Below are positions 1-6,407 of a DNA stretch of 8,513 nucleotides, in pieces; the stretch's first letter is position 1; each line of letters opens with the position of its first letter. The notes beneath the pieces are model-generated. The model was not told where the DNA came from and did no database searches. It worked only from the letters and a program-made list of their open reading frames with translations. The DNA is from an uncultured bacterium. Its GTDB lineage: Bacteria; Cyanobacteriota; Vampirovibrionia; Gastranaerophilales; Gastranaerophilaceae. The stretch covers positions 1 to 8,513 of the forward strand of contig CANAXK010000061.1 in assembly GCA_947365485.1 (NCBI GenBank), written 5' to 3'. Made by a program: the position numbers and the translations under genes.

Positions 1-308
1 TTATTTAAAAGCTCCTGTGTGGAATCGTCATTATTATATATAGTGTTCTCATAATCTCTTAGCTTTATATTAATAATATTACTTGAGCTGTGTTCTTCGA
101 GAGAACCATTAAAAATTTCTTCAGCGAGGTTTCGGATTTGAGCAAACTCCATTTTTTCTAAATCTGCTTTCCTCAATTTTGGCTCAATTAAATTAGATAT
201 AATAATATCAGAAAAAACTCTTAAATATTTTTCTCTTGTATTCTTAAACCTCGTTAGCCGGTCTAGTGATATAACAATTTGTTCTTGCGTTAATTTTTTA
301 TACTTCAT
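1..308 (-). CDS. Unrecognised protein, N-terminal part (truncated by window edge)
   Basis: Reading the minus strand from ATG at 308-306 gives 102 uninterrupted codons to the left edge, with no stop, so the gene is cut by the window. The peptide starts MKYKKLTQEQIVISLDRL and is lysine- and leucine-rich and amphipathic. Its first 65 residues look like soluble alpha-helix, with an IEPKLRKADLEKM stretch near residues 41-53, followed by a polar Asn/Ser/Glu-rich section. There is no signal peptide or membrane segment in the visible part. I do not recognise the family. The start is uncertain: an AAGGA motif (325-329) lies 16 nt upstream, too far for ATG 308, and the frame stays open back to a stop at 444-446, so an upstream TTG (342-344 or 309-311) or ATT start is possible. 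It is transcribed divergently from the gene at 454. Confidence 0.6.
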   Translation of the reverse strand, partial: MKYKKLTQEQIVISLDRLTRFKNTREKYLRVFSDIIISNLIEPKLRKADLEKMEFAQIRNLAEEIFNGSLEEHSSSNIINIKLRDYENTIYNNDDSTQELLN

Positions 309-315
309 CAAAATA

Positions 316-344
316 ATTTTATAATCCTTAAGAAAATTTTTCAA
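316..344 (-). promoter_or_regulatory. Possible promoter for the left-edge gene
   Basis: On the minus strand TTGAAA (339-344) and TAAAAT (316-321) are separated by 17 nt. Transcription would begin about at 309-310, immediately before the ATG at 308, which would make the message leaderless or nearly so. The region is very AT-rich, so such matches arise easily by chance. Confidence 0.25.
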
Positions 345-390
345 ATTCGTTTGTAAAGATTTGTAACAAAAAACTTTAACATGTGAAATT

Positions 391-419
391 TTGGGCAAGA
401 AATATACTTTATATATATA
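391..419 (+). promoter_or_regulatory. Weak candidate promoter for the gene at 454
   Basis: TTGGGC (391-396) and TATATA (414-419) are 17 nt apart, placing a start near 426 and a leader of about 28 nt. Both boxes match the sigma-70 consensus only partly, and another -10-like TATACT lies at 403-408. Some promoter must lie in this 145-nt divergent gap, but the exact one is not clear. Confidence 0.3.
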
Positions 420-453
420 CGAGTATAAAAAACAACACGGAGACTAGACACAA

Positions 454-1236
454 ATGGCATTCTTAATGTTATTACATGAAAAAATGAGGCTTCAACGCAA
501 AGTCAACAAACTGACTTTACGCGAATTGAAGTTGTCTAGTCGAAAAGAAAGAATTACCAAGCACATTTCCAGAGTACAGAAAATGTATTCTAGCAAAATG
601 TCTATGTTGGAAAAACAAGCTCAAATGGCTCAAAGCCAATTCTCAGTATGGGCACAACAGGCAGCAGGTTTAGGAACACAAAACCTTAATCCTTGGAACT
701 TTGGCGGTGCTGGCGGAACTTCAATGTTCATTATGCAGAATCTTGCAGCTTGGGCAGCACAAGGAACAAAAGACCAAAATGACAATACAATTGTTTCATC
801 AGATAGAGCTGCAGCAATGCTTCAAGCATATCAACAAGGCGGATTCCAACAGAATGTTGATGAAAATAATAAACCTATTAAAGGTGCAGAATGGAAAGAT
901 ATTAACGGTGGAACTTACTCTGCACAGGAATATCAAGCATTCCAAGGTGCATACAACACAGCTCAACAAGCACAGGGTATGAGACAAATGCAGGTTCAGC
1001 AAATGACTGCTCAATACCAATCAAACACATCAATCTGGTTAGAAGCAGCAAAAGCACAGTTGGAAGCAGAACAAGACGCAGCACTTGCACCACTCGAAGA
1101 AGAAGAAACAGATATGGATTTGGAAAAAGAATCTTGCGAAGCACAACTTGCAGATGCAAAGGCAAGACTCGAAAGCATCAAGCAAGCTTGCAGCGAAGGA
1201 ATCAAAGATTCCGCACCAACATTCGGTCTAGGTTAA
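454..1236 (+). CDS. Unrecognised 260-aa coiled-coil protein, basic N-terminus and acidic C-terminus
   Basis: I do not recognise a characterised family. Residues 1-62 form a strongly basic, Met/Lys/Arg-rich helical region with no signal peptide. Residues 63-104 are a less polar Ala/Gly/Trp-containing stretch (NPWNFGGAGGTSMF at 79-92). Residues 105-190 are Gln/Asn/Ala-rich and polar. Residues 193-250 are a second heptad-like helix that is clearly acidic (EEEETDMD at 215-222). The protein ends in FGLG and has only two Cys (228 and 246). The ATG at 454 is preceded by GGAG (439-442) at 11 nt, and the next Met codons are further from it. The gene stands alone, with a terminator right after it. From memory, the N-terminal and C-terminal helix style resembles lineage-specific coiled-coil proteins of Gastranaerophilales; I hold this loosely. 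Function unknown: a structural, surface or secreted protein is possible. Confidence 0.85.
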   Translation: MAFLMLLHEKMRLQRKVNKLTLRELKLSSRKERITKHISRVQKMYSSKMSMLEKQAQMAQSQFSVWAQQAAGLGTQNLNPWNFGGAGGTSMFIMQNLAAWAAQGTKDQNDNTIVSSDRAAAMLQAYQQGGFQQNVDENNKPIKGAEWKDINGGTYSAQEYQAFQGAYNTAQQAQGMRQMQVQQMTAQYQSNTSIWLEAAKAQLEAEQDAALAPLEEEETDMDLEKESCEAQLADAKARLESIKQACSEGIKDSAPTFGLG

Positions 1237-1262
1237 TCAGAATAATTATTATAATTGAATTT

Positions 1263-1287
1263 ACCCGCTCTAATGAGCGGGTTTTTT
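1263..1287 (+). terminator. Rho-independent terminator after the 260-aa gene
   Basis: An 8-bp perfect stem, ACCCGCTC (1263-1270) with GAGCGGGT (1275-1282), has a TAAT loop and runs into a T tract through 1287. It starts 26 nt after the stop codon, so the gene is most likely transcribed alone. Confidence 0.92.
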
Positions 1288-1328
1288 ATAACCAAAATGT
1301 GCGATTGTTAACTTTTGTAAATATAAAT

Positions 1329-1356
1329 TTGTAAGCTGAAATTCAGCGTGTATAAT
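1329..1356 (+). promoter_or_regulatory. Promoter for the 639-aa gene
   Basis: TTGTAA (1329-1334, 4 of 6 to consensus) and a perfect TATAAT (1351-1356) are 16 nt apart. The predicted start is near 1363, giving a leader of about 160 nt. It lies after the preceding terminator, supporting separate transcription. Confidence 0.65.
1335..1347. repeat. Perfect inverted repeat inside the promoter spacer (candidate operator)
   Basis: GCTGAA-A-TTCAGC is a perfect 6+1+6 inverted repeat. It begins directly after the -35 box and ends 3 nt before the -10 box, where a dimeric repressor or spacer-binding activator would act. No regulator gene is in the window to pair with it, so the role is inferred from position only. 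Confidence 0.45.
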
Positions 1357-1360
1357 AGTT

Positions 1361-1408
1361 CTAGCGATTGCTGCAAAATTTATTAGCAAAAACATGCCAA
1401 TCAGCTAG
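1361..1408 (+). promoter_or_regulatory. Foldable 5' leader upstream of the 639-aa gene
   Basis: CTAGCGATTG (1361-1370) can pair with CAATC-A-GCTAG (1398-1408), 10 bp with one bulged A, and a T-rich run follows (1412-1420). An alternative 5-bp hairpin uses TTGCT (1368-1372) with either AGCAA at 1385-1389 or AGCAA at 1407-1411, so the pairings compete. I recognise no known riboswitch class. The remainder of the leader to 1510 is AT-rich without clear structure. Confidence 0.3.
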
Positions 1409-1510
1409 CAATTTTTATTTCTTTTGTGTGTTTATAGATATATAGACGGAAAAGATGTAAAAATCTATGGGATTAAAATAAAGAAAACAAATAGTAAGTT
1501 GTAAAATATA

Positions 1511-1514
1511 GGAG
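1511..1514 (+). promoter_or_regulatory. Ribosome binding site of the 639-aa gene
   Basis: GGAG in the context ATAGGAGTAA lies 9 nt before the ATG at 1524 and fixes that start over later in-frame Met codons. Confidence 0.75.
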
Positions 1515-1523
1515 TAATCAGTT

Positions 1524-3443
1524 ATGACAGATGAATTATCAATTCAACCACAAGTTCAACAGAAAAGCAATGCATTGCCTTATGCGCTGGGCGGAGCTGC
1601 TATTGGCGGAGTAGGCGGATACTTTACACCAATGCTACAGAAATCGTATTCTTCTTATGAAGATATTATTAATGAATCAGAAGATACTTTCAAAAAACAA
1701 ATTGAAAAAGGCGGAGACAACAAAACTGCGTGGGAAACAGCAAAAACACATGCAGAAAAAATTAACAATGCAGAAGCAGAATACAACAAACTTGTAGAAC
1801 AAGTTAAAACAGAAGGCGCTTCTGTAGAAAAATCTTTACCGGCTGACAACGCAGCTGCTAAAAAATTAGAAGCTGCACAAAAGGCTTATGATGCTGAAAT
1901 GACTAAACTCGTTGATGCTGAAACAAGAAAATTAGGAACGGGTTCTGCAACAGCTGAGATTGCAGCAAAAGATGTAAAACCTTTTAGCAAAATTACGACA
2001 GAACAATTGCCTACTGAATATGCTTTTGGCAAACAAAAAGGCAAAAAAATTCCAGGTGCCCAGGTTGAAAGCCTCTATAATTCTTTGACAGGAAATTTAG
2101 TTGCAGCAGAAAATGCTTTAGATGTAAATCTTAATAATGGTCTAAGAAAACAAAAAGCAGGTTATACTATCAACATTGCAAGCTCTTTTAACTCTGCAAT
2201 AGCTGACACTGCAAAAATGTCAGATGACAAAATTATAGGATATTTTAATAATAAAACAACTTGGAGTATTCTAGGCGGTACAAAACCGACACCGCAATAC
2301 GAAAGAGCACTTAAGATTGCAAAATCATACTATCCTGATTTTACAACATTAACAAATGAACAATTTATGGCTCTCGGAACAGAATTAAAACCAGGAGAAA
2401 AAACACCAAAAGGTATGACCACTAAAACTATCATGGTCAAAGATCCTGTTACGAAAAGATTAGTAACTAAGAATATCTACTTTGATCCTGCAGCTTATGA
2501 TAGTCTAAAAGAGACTGAAATCAAACGTATTGCAGATTTAAGAACAACTGCAGCAGATCAAATCTTTGCTGAAACTCAGAAAGCTGTAAGCATTAAGAAA
2601 CAAATAACTGACTTTGCTAACAACTTTGAAAAAACAATAGCTAGAGATTTGGCTGATGGAACAGGCTTGTATAATGCCTCTACTGATAGCTTGAATGTGA
2701 CACGAATTATCGCAGAAGGCAAAGGTGGCGTAACATATGGTACAGGTTCAAAAGTAGTAAAAGGCTATGCAGCTGATATTCAAAACCTTATGAAGGCTAA
2801 AAATGCAGGAGCAACAATATTACCAGCTGGATTAAACGGAAATTATGCAGGTGCTACTATTGATGAAGCTATAAAACAAGCTCAGGCAAGAAATAGCGTA
2901 TTCAAAAGCTTTAACAAACAATATGAAGCTTTGGCAAAACAATTTGATGAATGCCTAAAAAATAACCCAATTATTCAGGAATTTGATACAAAAATTGTTG
3001 ATGCGATGAACAAAGACAAGGCTCTTACAAAAGCAAGACAACAATTAGCAGAACAATTCCCTGGCATATTCACTGCAAAACCAACAATGGCTGCAGAAGA
3101 AATCACAGCGAAAGCCAAAGAGGCTGCTAACAAGGCAATTGAAGGCAAAGATGTTGCAAAAGCTCTTGAAACAGCGAAAAAAGAAGCTGCTACAGCGGCT
3201 AAAGACTTAGGTATTAAAGCCGAATTAACAGGTGAAGAACTTACTAAAGCTCTTAAAGAAAAGGGATTAGGCACTCTTGAAGAATATAAGAGCAAGCTGA
3301 AAGAAGAAGCTAAAAAGGCTATCGGAGAAGACTTAAGCAAGTTCAAGACTCCTAACAAATGGGCTAACGCAGCAATCGGTGCAGCAGTGCTTGCAGCAGC
3401 AGGCTTGGGTATCGCAGCAGCTACTTCAAAGAAAAATGCTTAA
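1524..3443 (+). CDS. Unrecognised 639-aa Ala/Lys-rich protein with a hydrophobic segment at each end
   Basis: I do not recognise a family. Near the N-terminus, residues 17-38 are hydrophobic and small-residue rich, with a glycine zipper at G24, G28 and G32 (ALGGAAIGGVGGYF). Near the C-terminus, residues 613-634 form an Ala/Gly-rich segment followed by the basic tail SKKNA. Between them lie long charged helices: 45-150 and 525-610 are Ala/Lys/Glu-rich and coiled-coil-like, while 150-500 is mixed and more globular. There is one Cys (477) and no cleavable signal peptide. The start is well supported by GGAG (1511-1514) 9 nt before ATG. It is flanked by its own promoter and terminator. Two hydrophobic ends around a long helical body could mean a membrane-tethered hairpin, a membrane-remodelling protein or a secreted membrane-active protein. 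This is inference. Confidence 0.85.
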   Translation: MTDELSIQPQVQQKSNALPYALGGAAIGGVGGYFTPMLQKSYSSYEDIINESEDTFKKQIEKGGDNKTAWETAKTHAEKINNAEAEYNKLVEQVKTEGASVEKSLPADNAAAKKLEAAQKAYDAEMTKLVDAETRKLGTGSATAEIAAKDVKPFSKITTEQLPTEYAFGKQKGKKIPGAQVESLYNSLTGNLVAAENALDVNLNNGLRKQKAGYTINIASSFNSAIADTAKMSDDKIIGYFNNKTTWSILGGTKPTPQYERALKIAKSYYPDFTTLTNEQFMALGTELKPGEKTPKGMTTKTIMVKDPVTKRLVTKNIYFDPAAYDSLKETEIKRIADLRTTAADQIFAETQKAVSIKKQITDFANNFEKTIARDLADGTGLYNASTDSLNVTRIIAEGKGGVTYGTGSKVVKGYAADIQNLMKAKNAGATILPAGLNGNYAGATIDEAIKQAQARNSVFKSFNKQYEALAKQFDECLKNNPIIQEFDTKIVDAMNKDKALTKARQQLAEQFPGIFTAKPTMAAEEITAKAKEAANKAIEGKDVAKALETAKKEAATAAKDLGIKAELTGEELTKALKEKGLGTLEEYKSKLKEEAKKAIGEDLSKFKTPNKWANAAIGAAVLAAAGLGIAAATSKKNA

Positions 3444-3487
3444 TCACAAGCAATTATCGTAACAATTAAACTATATTTTACAAACAA

Positions 3488-3518
3488 AAAAGAGGCGGTT
3501 GAATCAACCGCCTCTTTT
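3488..3518. terminator. Strong bidirectional terminator between converging transcripts
   Basis: A perfect 14-bp stem pairs 3488-3501 with 3505-3518 around an AAT loop. The core is AGAGGCGGTTG, and the A run on the left and T run on the right give a U tract in both directions. It ends the 639-aa gene on the plus strand and, only 10 nt beyond the fabZ stop, the seven-gene operon on the minus strand. Confidence 0.93.
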
Positions 3519-3528
3519 AATAAATGAA

Positions 3529-3984
3529 CTATTTCAAAGCAACAATCATGTCTGCTTCAATACAAACTTTTCCGTCTACATAACCTACGCCGTGGCTCTT
3601 GCAGATAGGACCTTTAACCTTTGTGCATTCGATATACATATCGAATCTGTCACCAGGTCTTACGATATTTTTGAATCTTACATTATCAACCCCTGCGTAT
3701 AAAGTCAATTTACCTTTGTATTCCGGCAAAGTCATAATGATTGGGGCAGAGCACTGTGCAAGAGCCTCAAGCTGCAATACGCCCGGCATTACAGGATTTC
3801 CAGGGAAGTGCCCCTGAAAAAATGCTTCGTTCATAGTAAGGTTTTTGTACCCTTTAGCATATTTACCAGGTACGCATTCTGTGATTCTGTCAACCAACAG
3901 GAACGGGTATCTGTGAGGAATCATTTCCATAATCTGCATTGTGTCAAACGTTAAAAGTTCGCCTTCTTTAATTTCTTCTGTCAT
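3529..3984 (-). CDS. fabZ: 3-hydroxyacyl-ACP dehydratase FabZ
   Basis: FabZ removes water from (3R)-hydroxyacyl-ACP to give trans-2-enoyl-ACP in cytosolic fatty acid elongation. It competes with lipid A acylation for hydroxyacyl-ACP. The 151-aa length is normal. Family motifs are present: HRYPFLLVD (24-32) and QGHFPGNPVMPGVLQLEALA (57-76), containing the catalytic His59 and Glu73 of the hot-dog fold; the VRFKNIVRPGD stretch follows at about 102. The start is supported by AAGGAG (3991-3996) 6 nt upstream, which overlaps the lpxC stop codon. It is the last gene of the operon, 10 nt after lpxC, with a terminator right behind. Adjacency to lpxC is typical of several Gram-negative groups, and in Bacteroidetes the two are fused; here they are separate. 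FabA is an unlikely alternative because the motifs and length fit FabZ. Confidence 0.97.
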   Translation of the reverse strand: MTEEIKEGELLTFDTMQIMEMIPHRYPFLLVDRITECVPGKYAKGYKNLTMNEAFFQGHFPGNPVMPGVLQLEALAQCSAPIIMTLPEYKGKLTLYAGVDNVRFKNIVRPGDRFDMYIECTKVKGPICKSHGVGYVDGKVCIEADMIVALK

Positions 3985-3994
3985 ATTTATCTCC

Positions 3995-4831
3995 TTATAT
4001 TTTTACCAATTTGCTTTTTAAAACCTGTGCTACCTTGCAGTGCACCGCATGCCCTGCTTCCTTAACCAGAATCTGCGCGCGCATGTTAAGCGGAGAGACT
4101 CCTGTTAAGCTCAAATCCCCGATTAAATCCAAAATCTTGTGTTTGATAGGCTCATGCTCTGAACGAAGCTCTGTTGTGTAGCCTTCATCTTTGAGCCCGA
4201 CCGTGTTATCAATTGTCACGCCCTTTGCAAACCCTAGCATCTGGTATTTTTTCAAATCCTTGTAGAATCCGAAAGTCCGCGCCTCTATTATTTCATTCAG
4301 TTTGTCTTTATCAAAAGTCACCCAGCGCTCACGCAAATCCGGATGGTCGTAGTTAACGGCATAAGTTATGCGGAGCTCCTTGTCAGGAAGGATTACAAGG
4401 CTTGTTTTGCCGTTCAGGTAATAAACAGGCTCACTTACTGTGTACAAGTCCTTGCTCACACCCTCAATACCGGCTTTTTGGAACAACTCAACCCAGACCT
4501 TGGAGCTGCCATCAAAAATCGGCATTTCTGTTTCTGAAAGATAAACATCTATTGAGTCTATCCCGCAGATTGCGCAGGCTGCATTGAAGTGCTCACAGAG
4601 CATTGCTTTGTATTTGTAATCCCCGAGCAAAGTTCTGTGCTCTTTGCTGCAAAGCGTTACGCAGTGGTCTGTAGAATAAAGGTTCTCAATGCAGACATTG
4701 AACGGTTTGTCAGAGCCTTTTGAAAAAATACGAACATGACCGCTTTGAGAAGGTTTAATAACCACCTCGCAGTTTTTATTCTTCATCAATCCTTTGCCTG
4801 ATGTTCTGATTTCAGATTTGATTGTTCCCAT
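3995..4831 (-). CDS. lpxC: UDP-3-O-acyl-N-acetylglucosamine deacetylase LpxC
   Basis: LpxC is the zinc enzyme that removes the N-acetyl group from UDP-3-O-acyl-GlcNAc, the committed step of lipid A synthesis. The catalytic set is intact by alignment from memory with E. coli: E80-H81 in CEHFNAACAICGID, H231 and D235 in HKILDLIGDL, D239, and H261 in EAGHAVHCK. The ARTFGFYKDL motif is at 184-193. At 278 aa it is shorter than the E. coli enzyme (about 305). One oddity is the usual G-x-GLHSG motif near the N-terminus, which here reads GKGLMKNKN (12-20) and lacks the His. The start ATG overlaps the lpxD stop by one base (TAATG); the nearest AAGGA is about 14 nt upstream, so translation is probably coupled to lpxD. 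Bases in this gene look more GC-rich than its neighbours. Confidence 0.96.
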   Translation of the reverse strand: MGTIKSEIRTSGKGLMKNKNCEVVIKPSQSGHVRIFSKGSDKPFNVCIENLYSTDHCVTLCSKEHRTLLGDYKYKAMLCEHFNAACAICGIDSIDVYLSETEMPIFDGSSKVWVELFQKAGIEGVSKDLYTVSEPVYYLNGKTSLVILPDKELRITYAVNYDHPDLRERWVTFDKDKLNEIIEARTFGFYKDLKKYQMLGFAKGVTIDNTVGLKDEGYTTELRSEHEPIKHKILDLIGDLSLTGVSPLNMRAQILVKEAGHAVHCKVAQVLKSKLVKI

Positions 4832-5925
4832 TAGTTTTCTGCTTGTCCTTCTTCAAAAGATCTTAGAAGCGGCTCATATTTCTTGAATTTAGCAATCAAA
4901 TCACCCGCGTCTTTCATAATCTTTAACTGTTTGATGAATTCTTTTCTTGGAACAGCAGGAGCACCTACAACAATTGATTTTGCAGGGAAACTCTTTGTAA
5001 CACCTGCTTGCGCAGCAATAATTGTGTCATCACCAATGCTAATATGGTCTGCAAGTCCGGCCTGACCTGCTATTACAACACGGTCACCGATGACGCAGCT
5101 TCCTGCGATACCAACCTGTGATACAATCATGCAGCCTTTGCCAATGCGACAGTTGTGACCAATCATAACCAGGTCGTCAATTTTTGTGTTATCACCAACA
5201 ACAGTGTTTTCGATTGTACCTCTGTCAATTGCAGTGTTTGCGCCAATCTCAACATTGTTACCGATTTCAACAGAACCGATTGAAGGAATCTTGAATATAA
5301 CCTGCGCAACATCGTTTTCTTTGATTTCGCCGTCTTTGCGTGCCTGTTCGATGTTGTTAGGGTTTTCTGTTACAAAGCTGAACCCGTCAGCGCCGAGTGA
5401 AACGCCGTGGTGAAGGATAACTTTGTTTCCGACTTTAACTCTGTCACCGATGCACACAGCAGGGTGGAAGAAGCATTCTGCTCCGATTACAGCGCCGTTT
5501 CCGATATAGCCGTTTGCAAGAATCTTTGTATTATCACCGATTTGCGCGTTTTCACCAACAACAACATTTGGTCCCAAAGAAACATTCTGGCCGATTTTTG
5601 CAGAAGGATGAACTGTTGCAGTAGGGTGAATACCGGAGTTCACATGCGGTTCTTCATAAAACATAGTAATAAGCTTCATCATTGCAAGGCGCGGTCGTTC
5701 AACCTCGATTGTAGAGAAGCCGTCTATATTAACTCCCAGAGGAACAAGAGCAGCCTGTGCTTTTGTAGAGCTAAGTCTTGCAATTTCGTCTTCGCCGAGA
5801 GCAAGAGCCAGAGTATTTTCGTCAGCAAGAAGTGGAGGTGCAATATTTGTAATCGCAACATCCTTTGCTTTAGAGAGCATACCGCCCGTAATCTGTGCAA
5901 TCTGTTCCAGTGTGAAAGTTTTCAT
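4831..5925 (-). CDS. lpxD: UDP-3-O-acylglucosamine N-acyltransferase LpxD
   Basis: LpxD transfers a 3-hydroxyacyl chain from ACP to the free amine made by LpxC, in the cytosol. Residues 1-97 are the uridine-binding domain. Residues 99-322 are hexapeptide repeats of a left-handed beta-helix (I-G-x-N/D pattern). An ACP-binding helix lies at about 326-358. The catalytic His is H257 in IGHNC, matching E. coli H239. GADGFSF (178-184) and DRGTIENTVVGDNTKID mark the LpxD subfamily rather than LpxA. The loop between GADGFSF and KIPSIG is 27 residues, against about 8 in E. coli. Length 364 is slightly above the usual 340-350. The start is supported by AAAGGAG (5932-5938), 6 nt upstream and overlapping the previous stop. 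lpxD precedes lpxC, though the enzyme acts after it. Confidence 0.96.
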   Translation of the reverse strand: MKTFTLEQIAQITGGMLSKAKDVAITNIAPPLLADENTLALALGEDEIARLSSTKAQAALVPLGVNIDGFSTIEVERPRLAMMKLITMFYEEPHVNSGIHPTATVHPSAKIGQNVSLGPNVVVGENAQIGDNTKILANGYIGNGAVIGAECFFHPAVCIGDRVKVGNKVILHHGVSLGADGFSFVTENPNNIEQARKDGEIKENDVAQVIFKIPSIGSVEIGNNVEIGANTAIDRGTIENTVVGDNTKIDDLVMIGHNCRIGKGCMIVSQVGIAGSCVIGDRVVIAGQAGLADHISIGDDTIIAAQAGVTKSFPAKSIVVGAPAVPRKEFIKQLKIMKDAGDLIAKFKKYEPLLRSFEEGQAEN

Positions 5926-5936
5926 AATACACTCCT

Positions 5937-6407
5937 TTATTTATCTAAACACTTATTAATAACGTTTGTTGTAGATTTCCCCTGAACAAAGTCAATGAAC
6001 TCTACTCTGATATTGTTTCTGACCACAATCTCTCTCTCCGGCAAGGTTTCAAGTGTGTAGTCCGCCCCTTTTGTATAAATATCAGGTTTTATCGCTTCCA
6101 GCAAATCGGCAGGCGACTTCTCTTCAAATAATACCACATAATCAACACAACTCAAAGCACTTAACAATTCAGATCTGTCCTGCTCGTTATTTATCGGTCT
6201 GCCTTCCCCTTTAAGCATCTTCACTGACTTATCGGAATTGAGCATGACAATCGAATAATCAGCAAGCGACTTTGTCTTCTGTAAATATCTTACATGCCCG
6301 ACATGCAAAATATCAAAGCACCCGTTTGTTGCTGCAAAAGTCTTACCCTCTGCCTGAGCTTTTCTTACTATGTCTATTATCTCTTTTTGTGAAACAAGTC
6401 TTCCCAT
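5937..6407 (-). CDS. rfaE2: Heptose 1-phosphate adenylyltransferase (RfaE2/HldE C-terminal type)
   Basis: This family forms ADP-heptose from ATP and D-glycero-beta-D-manno-heptose 1-phosphate, the donor for the LPS inner core. The 156-aa nucleotidyltransferase fold carries TNGCFDILHVGHVRYL (27-42) with the HxGH signature at 35-38, KGEGRPIN (66-73), LLSALSCVDYVVLFEE (81-96), KGADY (113-117) and GKSTTNVI (143-150). These match the C-terminal half of E. coli HldE. The kinase half (RfaE1/HldA) is absent from this protein and from the window, so the enzyme is of the split type. The ATG directly follows the stop of the 72-aa gene (TAAATG) with only a weak AAAGG 11 nt upstream, suggesting coupled translation. 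A related glycerol-3-phosphate or other cytidylyltransferase is a less likely reading. Confidence 0.88.
   Translation of the reverse strand: MGRLVSQKEIIDIVRKAQAEGKTFAATNGCFDILHVGHVRYLQKTKSLADYSIVMLNSDKSVKMLKGEGRPINNEQDRSELLSALSCVDYVVLFEEKSPADLLEAIKPDIYTKGADYTLETLPEREIVVRNNIRVEFIDFVQGKSTTNVINKCLDK

Noticed and set aside
799..1205. Overlapping minus-strand and alternate-frame open frames within the 260-aa gene
   Set aside because: All are mirror or shifted products of Gln/Ala/Glu-rich coding DNA and lack ribosome sites. The plus-strand gene has an SD and a terminator.
1434..1468. 6-bp hairpin ATAGAT/ATCTAT in the leader of the 639-aa gene
   Set aside because: A weak AT stem with a loop of over 20 nt; expected by chance in AT-rich sequence.
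2975..3358. 127-codon minus-strand open frame with hydrophobic Ser/Ala/Leu/Phe content inside the 639-aa gene
   Set aside because: Complementing Ala/Lys/Glu-rich coding sequence gives exactly this composition. The hydrophobicity is an artefact, not a membrane protein.
5407..5985. 192-codon plus-strand open frame antisense to lpxD and the end of rfaE2
   Set aside because: It lies opposite well-supported genes, is Cys/Asn/Arg-rich with no domain, lacks a good ribosome site, and is explained by the periodic codons of the hexapeptide repeats.
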